A stretch of 64,000 nucleotides of DNA. It comes from Bacteroidales bacterium (GTDB lineage Bacteria; Bacteroidota; Bacteroidia; Bacteroidales; UBA4417). The notes below the pieces were generated by a model. The model searched no databases. It was not told where the DNA came from and saw only the letters and a list, made by a program, of their open reading frames with translations. The stretch is taken from assembly GCA_016707705.1 (NCBI GenBank), contig JADJHD010000001.1, positions 124,001-188,000 on the forward strand. The letters are read 5' to 3'. Both the position numbers and the translations under genes were made by a program. Positions 27,940-37,604 of this stretch are shown here, in pieces (positions within the stretch are counted from its first letter, which is position 1; every line of letters starts with the position of its first letter).

Positions 27940-30900
27940 TCACCTTACAAGTGTAAACGTGCCAGACTTCTTCTTTATCTCTCCGGCTGAGTTACCATAG
28001 CTGATGATATAGGTATAGACGCCCAGGGGAGCAGGATTTCCATCAATAGTACCATTCCATCCTGTTCCCAGGTCTTTTGTGGCATACACTTGTTGCCCCC
28101 AGCGGTTGTAGATGTACATGGTGAATGATTTCACCTTCTCCGGCAGTGTTACAGGACGGAACACGTCATTCTTCCCATCGCTGTTAGGCGAAAAAGCATT
28201 AGGCATGTTAAGAGGGACGAAAGAATAAAGTGCCATCAGAGAATCCACAGTAGTGCAGCCTTCAATGGTTTGAATAGTGACTTTGTACCAGCCTTCGGCA
28301 GTGATTGTGATAGAGGAAGAAGTGTCTCCCGTGCTCCAGGAATAATGAGCATATCCCGGTCTTGCCTGAATTTCTTTCTGTTGATCAAAATAGACGGTAT
28401 CCTTTGTGAAATCAGCAACTGGTAAGGGGACAACATTCAACTGGACAGAAACCTGGCTCTGGCAGTGATTGGTATCCGCAAGATTCAGGATGTATTCACC
28501 TGCGTTGACCTGTGTTGCTTTGGAAAGGAAGGTAACTGGATTGGTATCCGTGAATCCATCAGGCCCGGACCATTGGTAGGATATCGGACCGTTGCCGGAA
28601 CCGGGAGTGTAAATGCCAATCAAGGAAAGATCGCTGCCTTCACAAACCGATTCAGGTGCCTGAATGGTGCCTTGTGGTATAGAGTAGACCCTTACCTGGC
28701 CTTGCTTGAACTCAGGAGCGATGACGTTCCCCAGGCTATCCAGGAATGTACATATACCCGGGGAAATATCCCATTTCAGGGAATCCTGACCACTCAACAG
28801 GGAAGCGAAGCTCAATTCCACCAACGTTGAGCCATCCGGCAGGTTCACGGGGTTTTTCCCGGTCCAGGTCAGCGATATTTCTCCCAGTGCCGGGAACAGA
28901 TCGACCTGGAGGCTGTCTGCCAGTGCAGGGTTGGCATTGAGGTAATTCTGGCAGGTCACCTGTGCCTTGTTGTATTTCAGGCGGGAATCAAAAGAACTAA
29001 CGTGGCTGAAACTGTTGGCCTGCAAGGGCAACACTGCCACATTCCCCAGGCAGGCAGAGCCGTCACCGGCAATTGCCTGTAATCTTATTGAAACAAGATT
29101 CTTCAGGATTACTGTGAATGTCGTATCACACCCAAATTTGTCGGTGATCGTGCAGGTATAGGTATTTGCCGAAAGGTTATTGAAGAAACCATTGTTCAAT
29201 TGGGGTGTCCCGCCAATGGAATACCATAGGGAGTCTGACGTGCTGCTTGCCGAGAGTTGAATACTCCCGTTTCCCAGTGTGTTGGTTTCATCCTGAATAA
29301 CTGGTGCTATTGCTAGGGGGCCTGGCAGTCTTGAGATGATCACAGGGTTTCCATCATACACCTTCTTGCATCCCAGGGAGTCTTTCACCCAGACCTGGTA
29401 ACTTCCTGGGGGGAGTAAAGTGAACAATCCCTGGTTTGATACAAAATTGGAAGTGTCAAGTGAGTACATGAGCATGTTGGATAAACCAGCAGTTGCATTC
29501 ACGTGAATGATACCATCATCGATGTTGCAGTGAGTATCCTGGTGGTCCACGGAGAGTATGAGGGAATCCCCAACATTTTTAATCGTGTAGGATTTCAAGA
29601 GGAAGGTGCATCCCGCAGAATCGCTGACCCATAGAGAATAATTATCTACCGGCAGATGATAGAGATCCAGATCTGACCCTATGACCGATCCGCTCCCGTT
29701 CTTCCAGGTATAATTCATTGGGTCAAGCCCACCCACGGTCAGGCCGGTGATAGCGCCGGTGGAAGAATTACAGGTTGTCGGTGCAACATTAAGATTAGAT
29801 TCGTCAAGTTGTGGTTGACGGAACCATTTAACGTTAACGGTATCCCTGTTGATACAGCCGGTATCATTTACGACTTGTACCCAATATAGCTCCTGTATCT
29901 GAAACACTCAGAGTAGGCGAATGTGAGCCTGTGCTCCAAGTACAGAAAGAAAAGCTACCCGGACTGAGTGTAACATTTGTTCCCTGGCATACTGTAAGAT
30001 CAGGTCCAAGATTCGGGTGAGGAAGATCGTAAACAAGAACCTCCCTGTGCGCTTCTCCAGTTCTCCCATCAGGATATACCACGTAGAGCAACCACTTCAA
30101 AGGTACCTGGACTTGAATAAATGTGTGTAGGATTCAATTGGTTGGATGTCCCGCCATCCCCGAAATCCCAGGTGATGCTTACCGGGGTGGGCTGAAAGTT
30201 TGCGGTGAACTGGAAAGCACTCCCCGCACAGGAACCAGTATAATTGATTAACTGAGAGTAGCTTGAAACAAACTGGGGCAAGGACCTGATTGCAGTGCTG
30301 TTTAACTGGAAACCATCCAGTTGAAACCCGCAATTAATCCCATATTCATCAGGATAATTTATTGAAAACAGGTTATATAAACCTTGACGTACGCCGTATA
30401 TTTTCCCATCAGGTGCTGATTGCATCCACAAGAATTGACCCTGGCTTGTTCCCCCTGTTTGATGAACGGAACCGACTAAAACCTGAGAATTAAAAAAAGT
30501 AATGGAATCTGGCGCATTGGCATCATACTGATAAACTGCATAATCTGTTGAACCAACTGTACCGCAATAATAAAAGTATCTTGAGTCATTTGAGAACTCT
30601 CCACCGGTTTCAATGAAGCCTGTTGCTATAACACGAGAGTTACAAATTTTGTCATTGTTCCCGTGGCATTGTCAAAATGCCCAAAAAAATCATCTGCACC
30701 TTGAAAGTCATTGAACTTTTTTTCCATCAGGAGATATTTTATCCCTCCAATGGTGAAGTTCATCCCAGGATGCTGCTTTTAGTTGTCAGTATAAACTGGG
30801 AGAGCAATTCCAGATGGTGTAACCAGAAATGAAGCATAAATATATTGATTCGCCTGTTGTTTCTGTGATTACCCAAATATCCCTGTTATTTTTATGCAGG

Positions 30901-31383
30901 GTAGCGGTGATTACATCCATCGCATCATCCCCCGGTCAGGTATAGGTTCTTGGAGATAACAGCTCCTTCGCCCGCGTTTGCTTCCATATCGACGACAGAA
31001 TACCTTATCCCGTCATTTGGAGGAAAACTGAAATTACCAACTGTAAAAATATAATAGTACCTGTAAGAGTCTGGCTTGCGAAAGGCAATACAAGACTGAT
31101 AATATGCAATGCCCAGAAGTCCGTCACCGTTTTGCATCAATTGATGGGTTTTGGTCCATACCTTAACACCATTTGTATAAAACAGGAGGTTCCCGGCAGT
31201 ATCAGACGCAACTGCAGTTCCACGGTCTCCCAACGAATTAGGGCAGGGCATATTTTGAGGAGGGCCGTAGTTAAAGGTCAGGGCATTCGTCCCGACAAAA
31301 AACCAGTTATTTGCTTCCTTCTGGGCAAAAAGAAAGTTCATTGAGAACAACGAGATAAAACCCAGTAGTAGCAAACGCCTCAT
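27940..31383 (-). pseudogene. Second giant T9SS surface protein, broken by several frameshifts
   Basis: ATG 31383 with signal peptide (LLLLGFISLFSMNFLFAQ) begins a protein that would be about 1,147 residues. The order is: WD40/propeller-like N-terminus, PKD domain (ITWDFGDGGTSNQLNPTHIY), SprB-like repeats, cohesin-like domain, and C-terminal sorting domain (NAFSPNSDGKNDVFRPV). The frame breaks near 30927 (five G where four would fit), several times between about 30640 and 30870, near 30080 and near 29890; intact pieces are 30925-31383, 30069-30431, 29864-30100 and 27940-29907. Either a decayed gene or a poorly resolved stretch. Its stop overlaps the GTG at 27943. Confidence 0.7.
28687..29073. 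repeat. Copy B of the ~385-base direct repeat
   Basis: Partner of 24897-25283. The colinearity continues more weakly to the 3' ends of both genes (24150 and 27940, the same 3,790 offset), showing tandem gene duplication. Confidence 0.85.
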
Positions 31384-31516
31384 AGAAATAGTTTAAGAAA
31401 GGTAAAGTTAGTCTACTTTCCTCGAATATTAATCCGATTATCCCAAAAAAGTAAATATCCAGAGCGGTAATATTTTAGATATAACAATACTAACTTGAGT
31501 GTTTACCCATTCGCCA

Positions 31517-31551
31517 CAAAAAAAAGCAGCAAGCCTGAGCCTGCTGCTTTT
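31517..31551 (-). terminator. Intrinsic terminator of the M16 peptidase operon
   Basis: AAAAGCAGCA (31522-31531) pairs with TGCTGCTTTT (31542-31551). On the minus strand the stem is followed by an eight-to-nine T run. Confidence 0.8.
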
Positions 31552-31598
31552 GTGTTCAGATTATCCTTTTTCAGGACAACCTCATCGACTGAACCGGT

Positions 31599-33725
31599 TT
31601 ATTTCAGCTCAAACATATCCTTCTTCAACTTTGAATTCACGGTCAAATTGGAAACAGTGAATTTTATGGATTGTCCCTGCATTGATTGAGCCAGTGTGAA
31701 TGGGAATAAGATTCCGTTTACTTCTTTGTAATCAGAGAGTTCAACAAGATTTTCCTTTGATTCGGACTTCATTTTCAAACTTGTTTTCACATCATAGTAA
31801 TCGGTGCTTTTTTCACCACTCGGACGGGTGATTTCGACCTTGTAGTATGAACTTCCGCCATCCTGCTCTTCAATTCCCAGAAGATTCAGCTTATATCCAA
31901 GCTGAGCATAGTACAATTCTGAGAAAACAAGGGCTTGTTCCTTAAAGCCTTCAAGTTCGGTGGCTTCCATAGGTTTGTTTTCGCCATTCATAGGTGAAAT
32001 GGCAACTCCGGCGCCTGCATTGTAAATCTGCTTTCCAAAAATCATGGCCCCTGAGCCAATCTGAAGCAGGAACTTATCAGGAACAATAGCATACTGGTCC
32101 AGATTCAGGGTCATGCCCTGCATGGTTGAAGTGGCCTGTATGGTAATATCCTTTACCTTCTTGAGTTTCTTGGCTCCGCCAATGGCCTGAATGTAACCGG
32201 CAATAACTGTTTCAGCGGTAACACCTGCAGGTGCCGGTTTCACCTTAACAGAAGGATCATACCATTTACCCTGAATGTCGTAATACTGAATATCTCCTGA
32301 TTTTGAGAACCTCTTCAGCTTGGGGGCAATCTCTTCTGCCTTGCCAACAACCAGAATAAGTGTATTGTCGGGCCTGATGTATTTCTGAGCCATCATTTGA
32401 ACATCGGTTGCGCTTACAGCAGCAAGATTGGTCAGGTAGTTGGCATAATAATCCTTGGGAAGATTGTAGCGTGCGGTATTGATAGCGAAATCAGCAACGG
32501 TTGAAGGGTTTTCGAGGCTTCTACCAAAATTGCCCATCATGAAATTCTTCACCATCGAAAGTTCTTCTTCAGGAACGGCTTCGGTGCGAATCCTGTTCAT
32601 TTCAAAAAGAATTTGCTCAACTGCTGAGTCGGTTACAGGGTTTCTTACTTCTGCTGATGCATTAAACCTTCCTGTTAAACGGTCTGGTGAGAGGCTTGAA
32701 TAAGCTCCATAGGTCCAGCCGTGCTTTTCCCTGAGGTTATTGAACAGACGGAAAGTGCCGCCGCCCAGGATTGAATTGGTAACCCTTGCCTTGATGGCAT
32801 CCGGTGCACCGGGTTTCAGGTCAACAGGGTAGGTTACGTTTAGTGTCGACTGCACTGAATTGGCGCGGTCAACAAGAGCAACGGTGGTTTTGGCAGGAGC
32901 TTTGGGAGCAGGATATTTCACTACTTCCACATCGCCTTTCTGCCAGCTTCCCAGGTATTTTTCAATCAATGGCTTTGCTTCTGCAAGGGTAATATCACCT
33001 ACAATAGCGAGATAGCCAATATTAGGCTTGAAATAGGTCTTGTAGAAATTATCGCATTGCTCAAGGGTGATTTTCTTCACAGATTCTTCAGTAATGCTTT
33101 CTCCGTAAGGATGGTTGCTGCCAAACAGAAGTTTTCCCCCCACGCGGCTTGCTATTGCACCGGGCTCATTCTTTTCAGCTTCCAGACCTGAAAGGGTCTG
33201 GGTGCGGATTTTCTCCATCTCTTCCTGTTTGAAGGAAGCATTCAGGATCATGTCCGAAACAATCGCCAATAGTTCCTCGTTATGCTTGCTTAAGCATGAA
33301 GCGTTCAGTCCGTTAGAAGATGTGTTCAAGTTAGCTCCGATGAAATCGATGGCCTCATCTATCTGATCCTTTGTTTTGGTTGTGGTTCCTGTTCTGAGGA
33401 GCTGTCCGGCAAAATCAACATAACCGGCATTTTCACCTTCAAGAACGGGACTGTAATCCAATACAAGTGAATAGGATATTCTGGGGATTTTATGGTTCTC
33501 AACTACGAAAACCTTAAGTCCGTTCGACAGTTCAAACGACTGATAATCACCAATTTTAATAACCGGTGCAGGTGCGGGCTGCGGGCGCTTACTGCGATCC
33601 AGCTGGACCTTTTCAACCGCTGCAGGCTCAATTGTCTTTTTTGCTTGTTTTGCCTTGTTTACCTGGGCTGCAAGTGGCAACGAAATCAGGATGGCAAAAA
33701 GATAGGTTATTGCTTTTCTATACAT
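31599..33725 (-). CDS. M16 family metallopeptidase-like protein, non-catalytic subunit, periplasmic
   Basis: 708 residues with a signal peptide (AITYLFAILISLPLAAQ). Two M16 domains lie at about 50-480; the place where HxxEH should occur reads DFAGQLLRTG, so zinc binding is lost. The R/Y motif region NNLREKHGWTYGAYSS of the C-domain is kept. About 200 extra residues at the C-terminus resemble an outer-membrane-lipoprotein carrier-like beta domain. It probably pairs with the active subunit encoded 15 bases upstream, like the alpha/beta mitochondrial processing peptidase. Confidence 0.85.
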   Translation of the reverse strand: MYRKAITYLFAILISLPLAAQVNKAKQAKKTIEPAAVEKVQLDRSKRPQPAPAPVIKIGDYQSFELSNGLKVFVVENHKIPRISYSLVLDYSPVLEGENAGYVDFAGQLLRTGTTTKTKDQIDEAIDFIGANLNTSSNGLNASCLSKHNEELLAIVSDMILNASFKQEEMEKIRTQTLSGLEAEKNEPGAIASRVGGKLLFGSNHPYGESITEESVKKITLEQCDNFYKTYFKPNIGYLAIVGDITLAEAKPLIEKYLGSWQKGDVEVVKYPAPKAPAKTTVALVDRANSVQSTLNVTYPVDLKPGAPDAIKARVTNSILGGGTFRLFNNLREKHGWTYGAYSSLSPDRLTGRFNASAEVRNPVTDSAVEQILFEMNRIRTEAVPEEELSMVKNFMMGNFGRSLENPSTVADFAINTARYNLPKDYYANYLTNLAAVSATDVQMMAQKYIRPDNTLILVVGKAEEIAPKLKRFSKSGDIQYYDIQGKWYDPSVKVKPAPAGVTAETVIAGYIQAIGGAKKLKKVKDITIQATSTMQGMTLNLDQYAIVPDKFLLQIGSGAMIFGKQIYNAGAGVAISPMNGENKPMEATELEGFKEQALVFSELYYAQLGYKLNLLGIEEQDGGSSYYKVEITRPSGEKSTDYYDVKTSLKMKSESKENLVELSDYKEVNGILFPFTLAQSMQGQSIKFTVSNLTVNSKLKKDMFELK

Positions 33726-33740
33726 GGTTCGTTTCCTCCC

Positions 33741-35069
33741 TTAATTTTGTGCAGTAGGTTTCGGTAAATAATAAAGGACAACACGGTTCTCCTTATTGAG
33801 GTACTTGTTGGCAACCCTCTTCAGGTCAGCCGGGGTCACTTTCAGATAGCGTTCAATCTCGGTATTGATGAGATTGGCATTACCGAAATATACATGGTAG
33901 TTTGCAAGATTTTCAGCAATACCGGCCATTGTGCTGTTTCCGGTTACGAAATCGCTCTCTACCTTGTTCTGCAGTTTCTTGAATTCAAGATCACTTACTT
34001 CTTCTGTCTTAACCCTGTCAATTTCAGCTTCAATGGCTGCTTCGAGGTCAGGAAGTGTAACTCCCATGTTTACCAGACCAAAAATCAGGAACAAACCCGG
34101 ATCTTCAAGTGCAAACGGGAAAGCAGCTACTTGCAGTGCTTTCTGCTGCTTGTCAACGATTGACTTTGAAAGTCTTGAGCTTTCACCATCTGACAGTAGT
34201 GTGGTGAGCATTGAAAGTGCATAGGCATCATCAGTTCCCTGTGCCGGCATATGATAGGCCATGATAACTGCAGGTAGCTGAATATTGTCGTAAACCGAAT
34301 CCCTGACTTCAGCAGTCTTGGCTGGTTCAACAACATTGGGCTTCAGGATTGGCTTGGTTCCTCTTGGAATTTCGCCAAAATACTTTTCAATAAGTTTCTT
34401 GGTGCTTTCTATATCAAGGTCACCTGAAATTGACAGAGTAGCATTATTGGGAACATAGTACATTCCATGGAAATCCATGAATTCCTGAAGGGTTGCTCTG
34501 TTTATATCCTCGGGGTTACCAATCGGAGTCCAGCGGTATGGGTGTTCCTTGTAAGCATTCGACATGGTCTTTTCAATGATGGAACCGTAAGGACGGTTGT
34601 CATAGGATTGCTTTCTCTCTTCCTTAACAACGGCACGCTGGGTTTCAACGCCAACACTGTCGATGCGAAGATGAAGCAGTCTTTCCGATTCAAGCCATAA
34701 ACCAAGTTCCAGCTGATTTGAAGGGAAAAGTTCATAATAGAAGGTGCGGTCCTGTGAGGTGTTGGCATTCAGGGTTCCGCCGGCGCTGAGGGTGATCTTG
34801 TCATAATCCCCGCGTGGAATATTGTCGGAACCTTCGAACATCAGGTGCTCAAAGAAATGAGCGAAACCAGTCCTGCCGGTAACCTCATTTTTTGATCCCA
34901 CATGATACAGAATTGTAACCGCGACAATAGGTGTAGAATTGTCCTGGTGCAGAATAACATGAAGGCCATTAGGCAAATCATATTCTGTAAATTTGATTCT
35001 TCCTTCCTGAGCCCGAAGCAGCCCGGCAGAAAGGAAAATCAGGATAATACCTATAAGTTTGATTTTCAT
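33741..35069 (-). CDS. M16 family zinc metallopeptidase, catalytic subunit
   Basis: 442 residues with a signal peptide ending near residue 20. HFFEH at 71-75 is the inverted zinc motif HxxEH, with the downstream Glu in VVKEERKQSYD (near 150). Residues about 200-420 are the second M16 domain. The family degrades peptides and processes proteins in the periplasm. Its stop lies 15 bases before the inactive partner, so the two are an operon. Confidence 0.9.
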   Translation of the reverse strand: MKIKLIGIILIFLSAGLLRAQEGRIKFTEYDLPNGLHVILHQDNSTPIVAVTILYHVGSKNEVTGRTGFAHFFEHLMFEGSDNIPRGDYDKITLSAGGTLNANTSQDRTFYYELFPSNQLELGLWLESERLLHLRIDSVGVETQRAVVKEERKQSYDNRPYGSIIEKTMSNAYKEHPYRWTPIGNPEDINRATLQEFMDFHGMYYVPNNATLSISGDLDIESTKKLIEKYFGEIPRGTKPILKPNVVEPAKTAEVRDSVYDNIQLPAVIMAYHMPAQGTDDAYALSMLTTLLSDGESSRLSKSIVDKQQKALQVAAFPFALEDPGLFLIFGLVNMGVTLPDLEAAIEAEIDRVKTEEVSDLEFKKLQNKVESDFVTGNSTMAGIAENLANYHVYFGNANLINTEIERYLKVTPADLKRVANKYLNKENRVVLYYLPKPTAQN

Positions 35070-35306
35070 TGTGTTGTGATTAATTGTTATAAACTGTGAA
35101 CTTAAGTTCTGAGGGTTGAAAATAAGGCTGCGAAGTAACGAATATTCACCCGAAATGCCACTATAAACCCTATGATTTATTAGTAGAAACTTCGGGAATC
35201 TTCTTTTCGTCAGAATACAGCATTTGCTTGGTTTTTAGGTGATTTGAAGGGATATTGAAACTTTCCTTCGTTTATACCTGCAAATTACTGATTGACAAAA
35301 GCTGTT

Positions 35307-36026
35307 TTATTTTCTCTTTTTCTCAAGCAGCCATTTGTAAAGTTCTTCATCATCATAGGCTGCTCTCCAGGAATCATGGCCTACTCCGGGATAGATGCTC
35401 ATTTTGGCATTTCCACCTGCAGCAATCACCGCTTCAACCATTTCGGTAGTCCTTTTAACCGGTACAACGGGGTCATCCTGTCCGTGAAAGGCCCATACCG
35501 GCACCTTAATAATCTCATCGGCCATCTGAATATCTCCACCACCGCAAACCGGGGCAATCGCAGCAAAGCGTTTTGGATAGGTGCAGGCCCATTCCCAGGT
35601 TCCAAAGCCACCCATGCTTAATCCGGTTAAATAGACCCTATCGGGATCGATGCGATATTTTTTAAGAAGTTTGCCCAGCATCTGATCCAGGTCAGCAACA
35701 TTCCACCATTGTCCCTCGGGGCATTGCGGAGAAATCACGATAAACGGAAAATCAGGCCTGTTTTCAACAAATGCGGGAGGTCCCCATGCCTTGACCTTGT
35801 TCAGGTCGTTGCCTCTTTCGCCTGAACCATGAAGAAAGATAAGAAGAGGGAATTTCTCCTTTTTATTATTGTAGTAGGATTCAGGGAACCAGCTCAAGAA
35901 GCTGATTTCAGTTTTATGCACAATTTTTGACTTTTCAGCTTTCTGGATCTGTGCCTGTGCAAGATTCGGAACATTCAGGATTATTGCAATAAGCAACAGG
36001 GGTAATGCTAATACTCTGTATTTCAT
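35307..36026 (-). CDS. Secreted alpha/beta hydrolase (esterase/phospholipase-like)
   Basis: 239 residues with signal peptide (LALPLLLIAIILNVPNLAQA). The oxyanion/entry motif FLHGSGERG, nucleophile GLSMGGFG (Ser near residue 142), acid in HGQDDPVVP and histidine in GVGHDSW make a complete catalytic triad. Closest type is the carboxylesterase/DUF-like polyhydroxybutyrate depolymerase group. It follows the HAD gene by 2 bases and is likely co-expressed. Confidence 0.85.
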   Translation of the reverse strand: MKYRVLALPLLLIAIILNVPNLAQAQIQKAEKSKIVHKTEISFLSWFPESYYNNKKEKFPLLIFLHGSGERGNDLNKVKAWGPPAFVENRPDFPFIVISPQCPEGQWWNVADLDQMLGKLLKKYRIDPDRVYLTGLSMGGFGTWEWACTYPKRFAAIAPVCGGGDIQMADEIIKVPVWAFHGQDDPVVPVKRTTEMVEAVIAAGGNAKMSIYPGVGHDSWRAAYDDEELYKWLLEKKRK

Positions 36027-36028
36027 GT

Positions 36029-36691
36029 TTATTGGATTAGGTCCTTGACGGATATTTGTTCGAAGTTATCAATTACTTTCCATGTATGTGAAAGCTGTTC
36101 ATGATTCAGGGAGGTGGCAACACCCACAACCTTTATTCCGGCAGTTTGCGCTGCCCTGATTCCTGTGAGTGAATCCTCAAATACCAGGCAGTTTTCGGGT
36201 GTAACTCCCAGCATTTTGGTGCAAAAAAGGTAGATATCCGGTTCCGGCTTGCTTCGTTGTACCATGCTGTCATCGACTTTCACCTTGAAAAACTTTTCGA
36301 GTCCGGTATTTTCAAGAACAAAATTCAGGTTTTCCCTTGGGGCTGCCGTCGCCACTGCTGTGAGAAATCCATATTCTACTGCCTGTGAAAGGAATTCCCT
36401 GACGCCTTTGGTTGGTTCAAGGAAAGGTGCATGCATCTCACGATACAGCTTTTCCTTTTCGAAGGCCATTTTCCTCACCTCTTCATCATTCATCTTCCTT
36501 TGGAATACCCTTTCCAGAATATCCCTGTTTCCACCTCCAAAGATTTTGGTGCTGAACTCTTCAGGGGTTAAATCGATGCCGTACCTTCTGCAGAATTCAA
36601 TCCAGGCTTTCTGGTGAAAGGCATGATTGTCCACAAGTACTCCATCCATATCAAATATTAAAGCTTTCAGCTGATTATCAGGTCCAATCAT
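36029..36691 (-). CDS. HAD-superfamily hydrolase, beta-phosphoglucomutase-like
   Basis: 220 residues. IFDMDGVLVDNHAFHQKAW (residues 12-30) is HAD motif I with the nucleophile and acid aspartates; VATAAPRENL is motif II; KPEPDIYLFCTKMLGV and VFEDSLTGIRAAQTAGI are motifs III and IV. A helical cap lies between motifs I and II. The family includes beta-phosphoglucomutases and sugar-phosphate phosphatases; the substrate is not fixed by sequence. Confidence 0.88.
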   Translation of the reverse strand: MIGPDNQLKALIFDMDGVLVDNHAFHQKAWIEFCRRYGIDLTPEEFSTKIFGGGNRDILERVFQRKMNDEEVRKMAFEKEKLYREMHAPFLEPTKGVREFLSQAVEYGFLTAVATAAPRENLNFVLENTGLEKFFKVKVDDSMVQRSKPEPDIYLFCTKMLGVTPENCLVFEDSLTGIRAAQTAGIKVVGVATSLNHEQLSHTWKVIDNFEQISVKDLIQ

Positions 36692-36846
36692 GAGGGGAAA
36701 TAATTAAGGAGAGTAATATGCGCTGTAAAATTAGCAAATAGCCCATTGCAGGGCGGTTCTCTGAATTGAAAAGCAAACAGTTTTATGGGAATTCATGTTC
36801 AGTTGATGAACATAAAACTATGTTTTCCTTGTTGTACTCTTATTAA

Positions 36847-36878
36847 ACAAAAAAAGCCGCCCTAAGGCAGCTTCTTTC
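36847..36878 (-). terminator. Intrinsic terminator of the small secreted repeat protein gene
   Basis: On the minus strand AAGCTGCC...GGCGGCTT (one T-G wobble) is followed by a T-run (A-run 36849-36855 on the plus strand). Confidence 0.75.
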
Positions 36879-36896
36879 CATCAAATCCAACAAAAA

Positions 36897-37238
36897 CTAT
36901 TTTTTTATCTGTTTAACCACTTCTTCGGTACTGAACGGGATGTCGTCAACATAAGATTCAGCTGAAAGAACGGGGTTGATTGTTTTATTTGCTACTGCAT
37001 CTGAATAAATCGATTGGGTATCAAAAGGAATATCGTCGATGTAGCTTTCTTCTGTGAGTTCAAGTGAAACCGACTGTCTGGGATCATTCATTACGGTTTT
37101 GAAAATTAATTCAGTGTTGAATGGAATGTCGGAAATGTAGGCTTCATCATTGAGTTTGAACGTTGAGCTGAAGTTGGAGGCAAAACTGAAACTTGCGAAA
37201 GTGCCGGCAACTATGATGAGGGTGATGATCTTTTTCAT
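36897..37238 (-). CDS. Small secreted protein with three YIDDIPF repeats
   Basis: 113 residues with a signal peptide (residues 1-20, ending SFA). Three copies of a 12-residue unit lie at 32-43 (EAYISDIPFNTE), 64-75 (ESYIDDIPFDTQ) and 94-105 (ESYVDDIPFSTE), spaced 32 and 30 residues apart. The Asp-Ile-Pro-Phe core is invariant. No cysteines or metal motifs. Its own terminator suggests a single-gene unit. Function unknown. Confidence 0.75.
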   Translation of the reverse strand: MKKIITLIIVAGTFASFSFASNFSSTFKLNDEAYISDIPFNTELIFKTVMNDPRQSVSLELTEESYIDDIPFDTQSIYSDAVANKTINPVLSAESYVDDIPFSTEEVVKQIKK

Positions 37239-37534
37239 TTTGGTAATTCATTTATTGGTTAAGTATGAAGAAAAGACGCTTCAAATCGAAAAAAGTTACG
37301 CAATTAAATTCTTTTAACAATTATTTAACCTTTAATTGTGTATTTAATAATTGATTATCAGATAGATAGATTAATTTTGCTGTTTTTAAAAAATTAAAGA
37401 TCCAAAATTAAATCGTAAATTGTGGAAAGTTGGTAATTCGTATTGACTTCTATATTTCTTTAGATGAGTTATTGCTAAAAACCAGACAGATGTAGAAAAT
37501 TTAAATACAGAATTTCAGTTGAATATAATTACTG

Positions 37535-37542
37535 TACCTTTG
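37535..37542 (+). promoter_or_regulatory. -7 element (TACCTTTG) of pfkA; 366-base AT-rich leader region
   Basis: TACCTTTG is an exact TAnnTTTG match; TTTC at 37513-37516 may be the -33 element (18-base spacer). The rest of 37239-37604 is AT-rich with no other feature seen. Confidence 0.55.
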
Positions 37543-37604
37543 CACCGTTTTTGTCAAAAACTAACGCTTGATTTCAATAAATTGTAAATCAATAATATAA
37601 AGAA

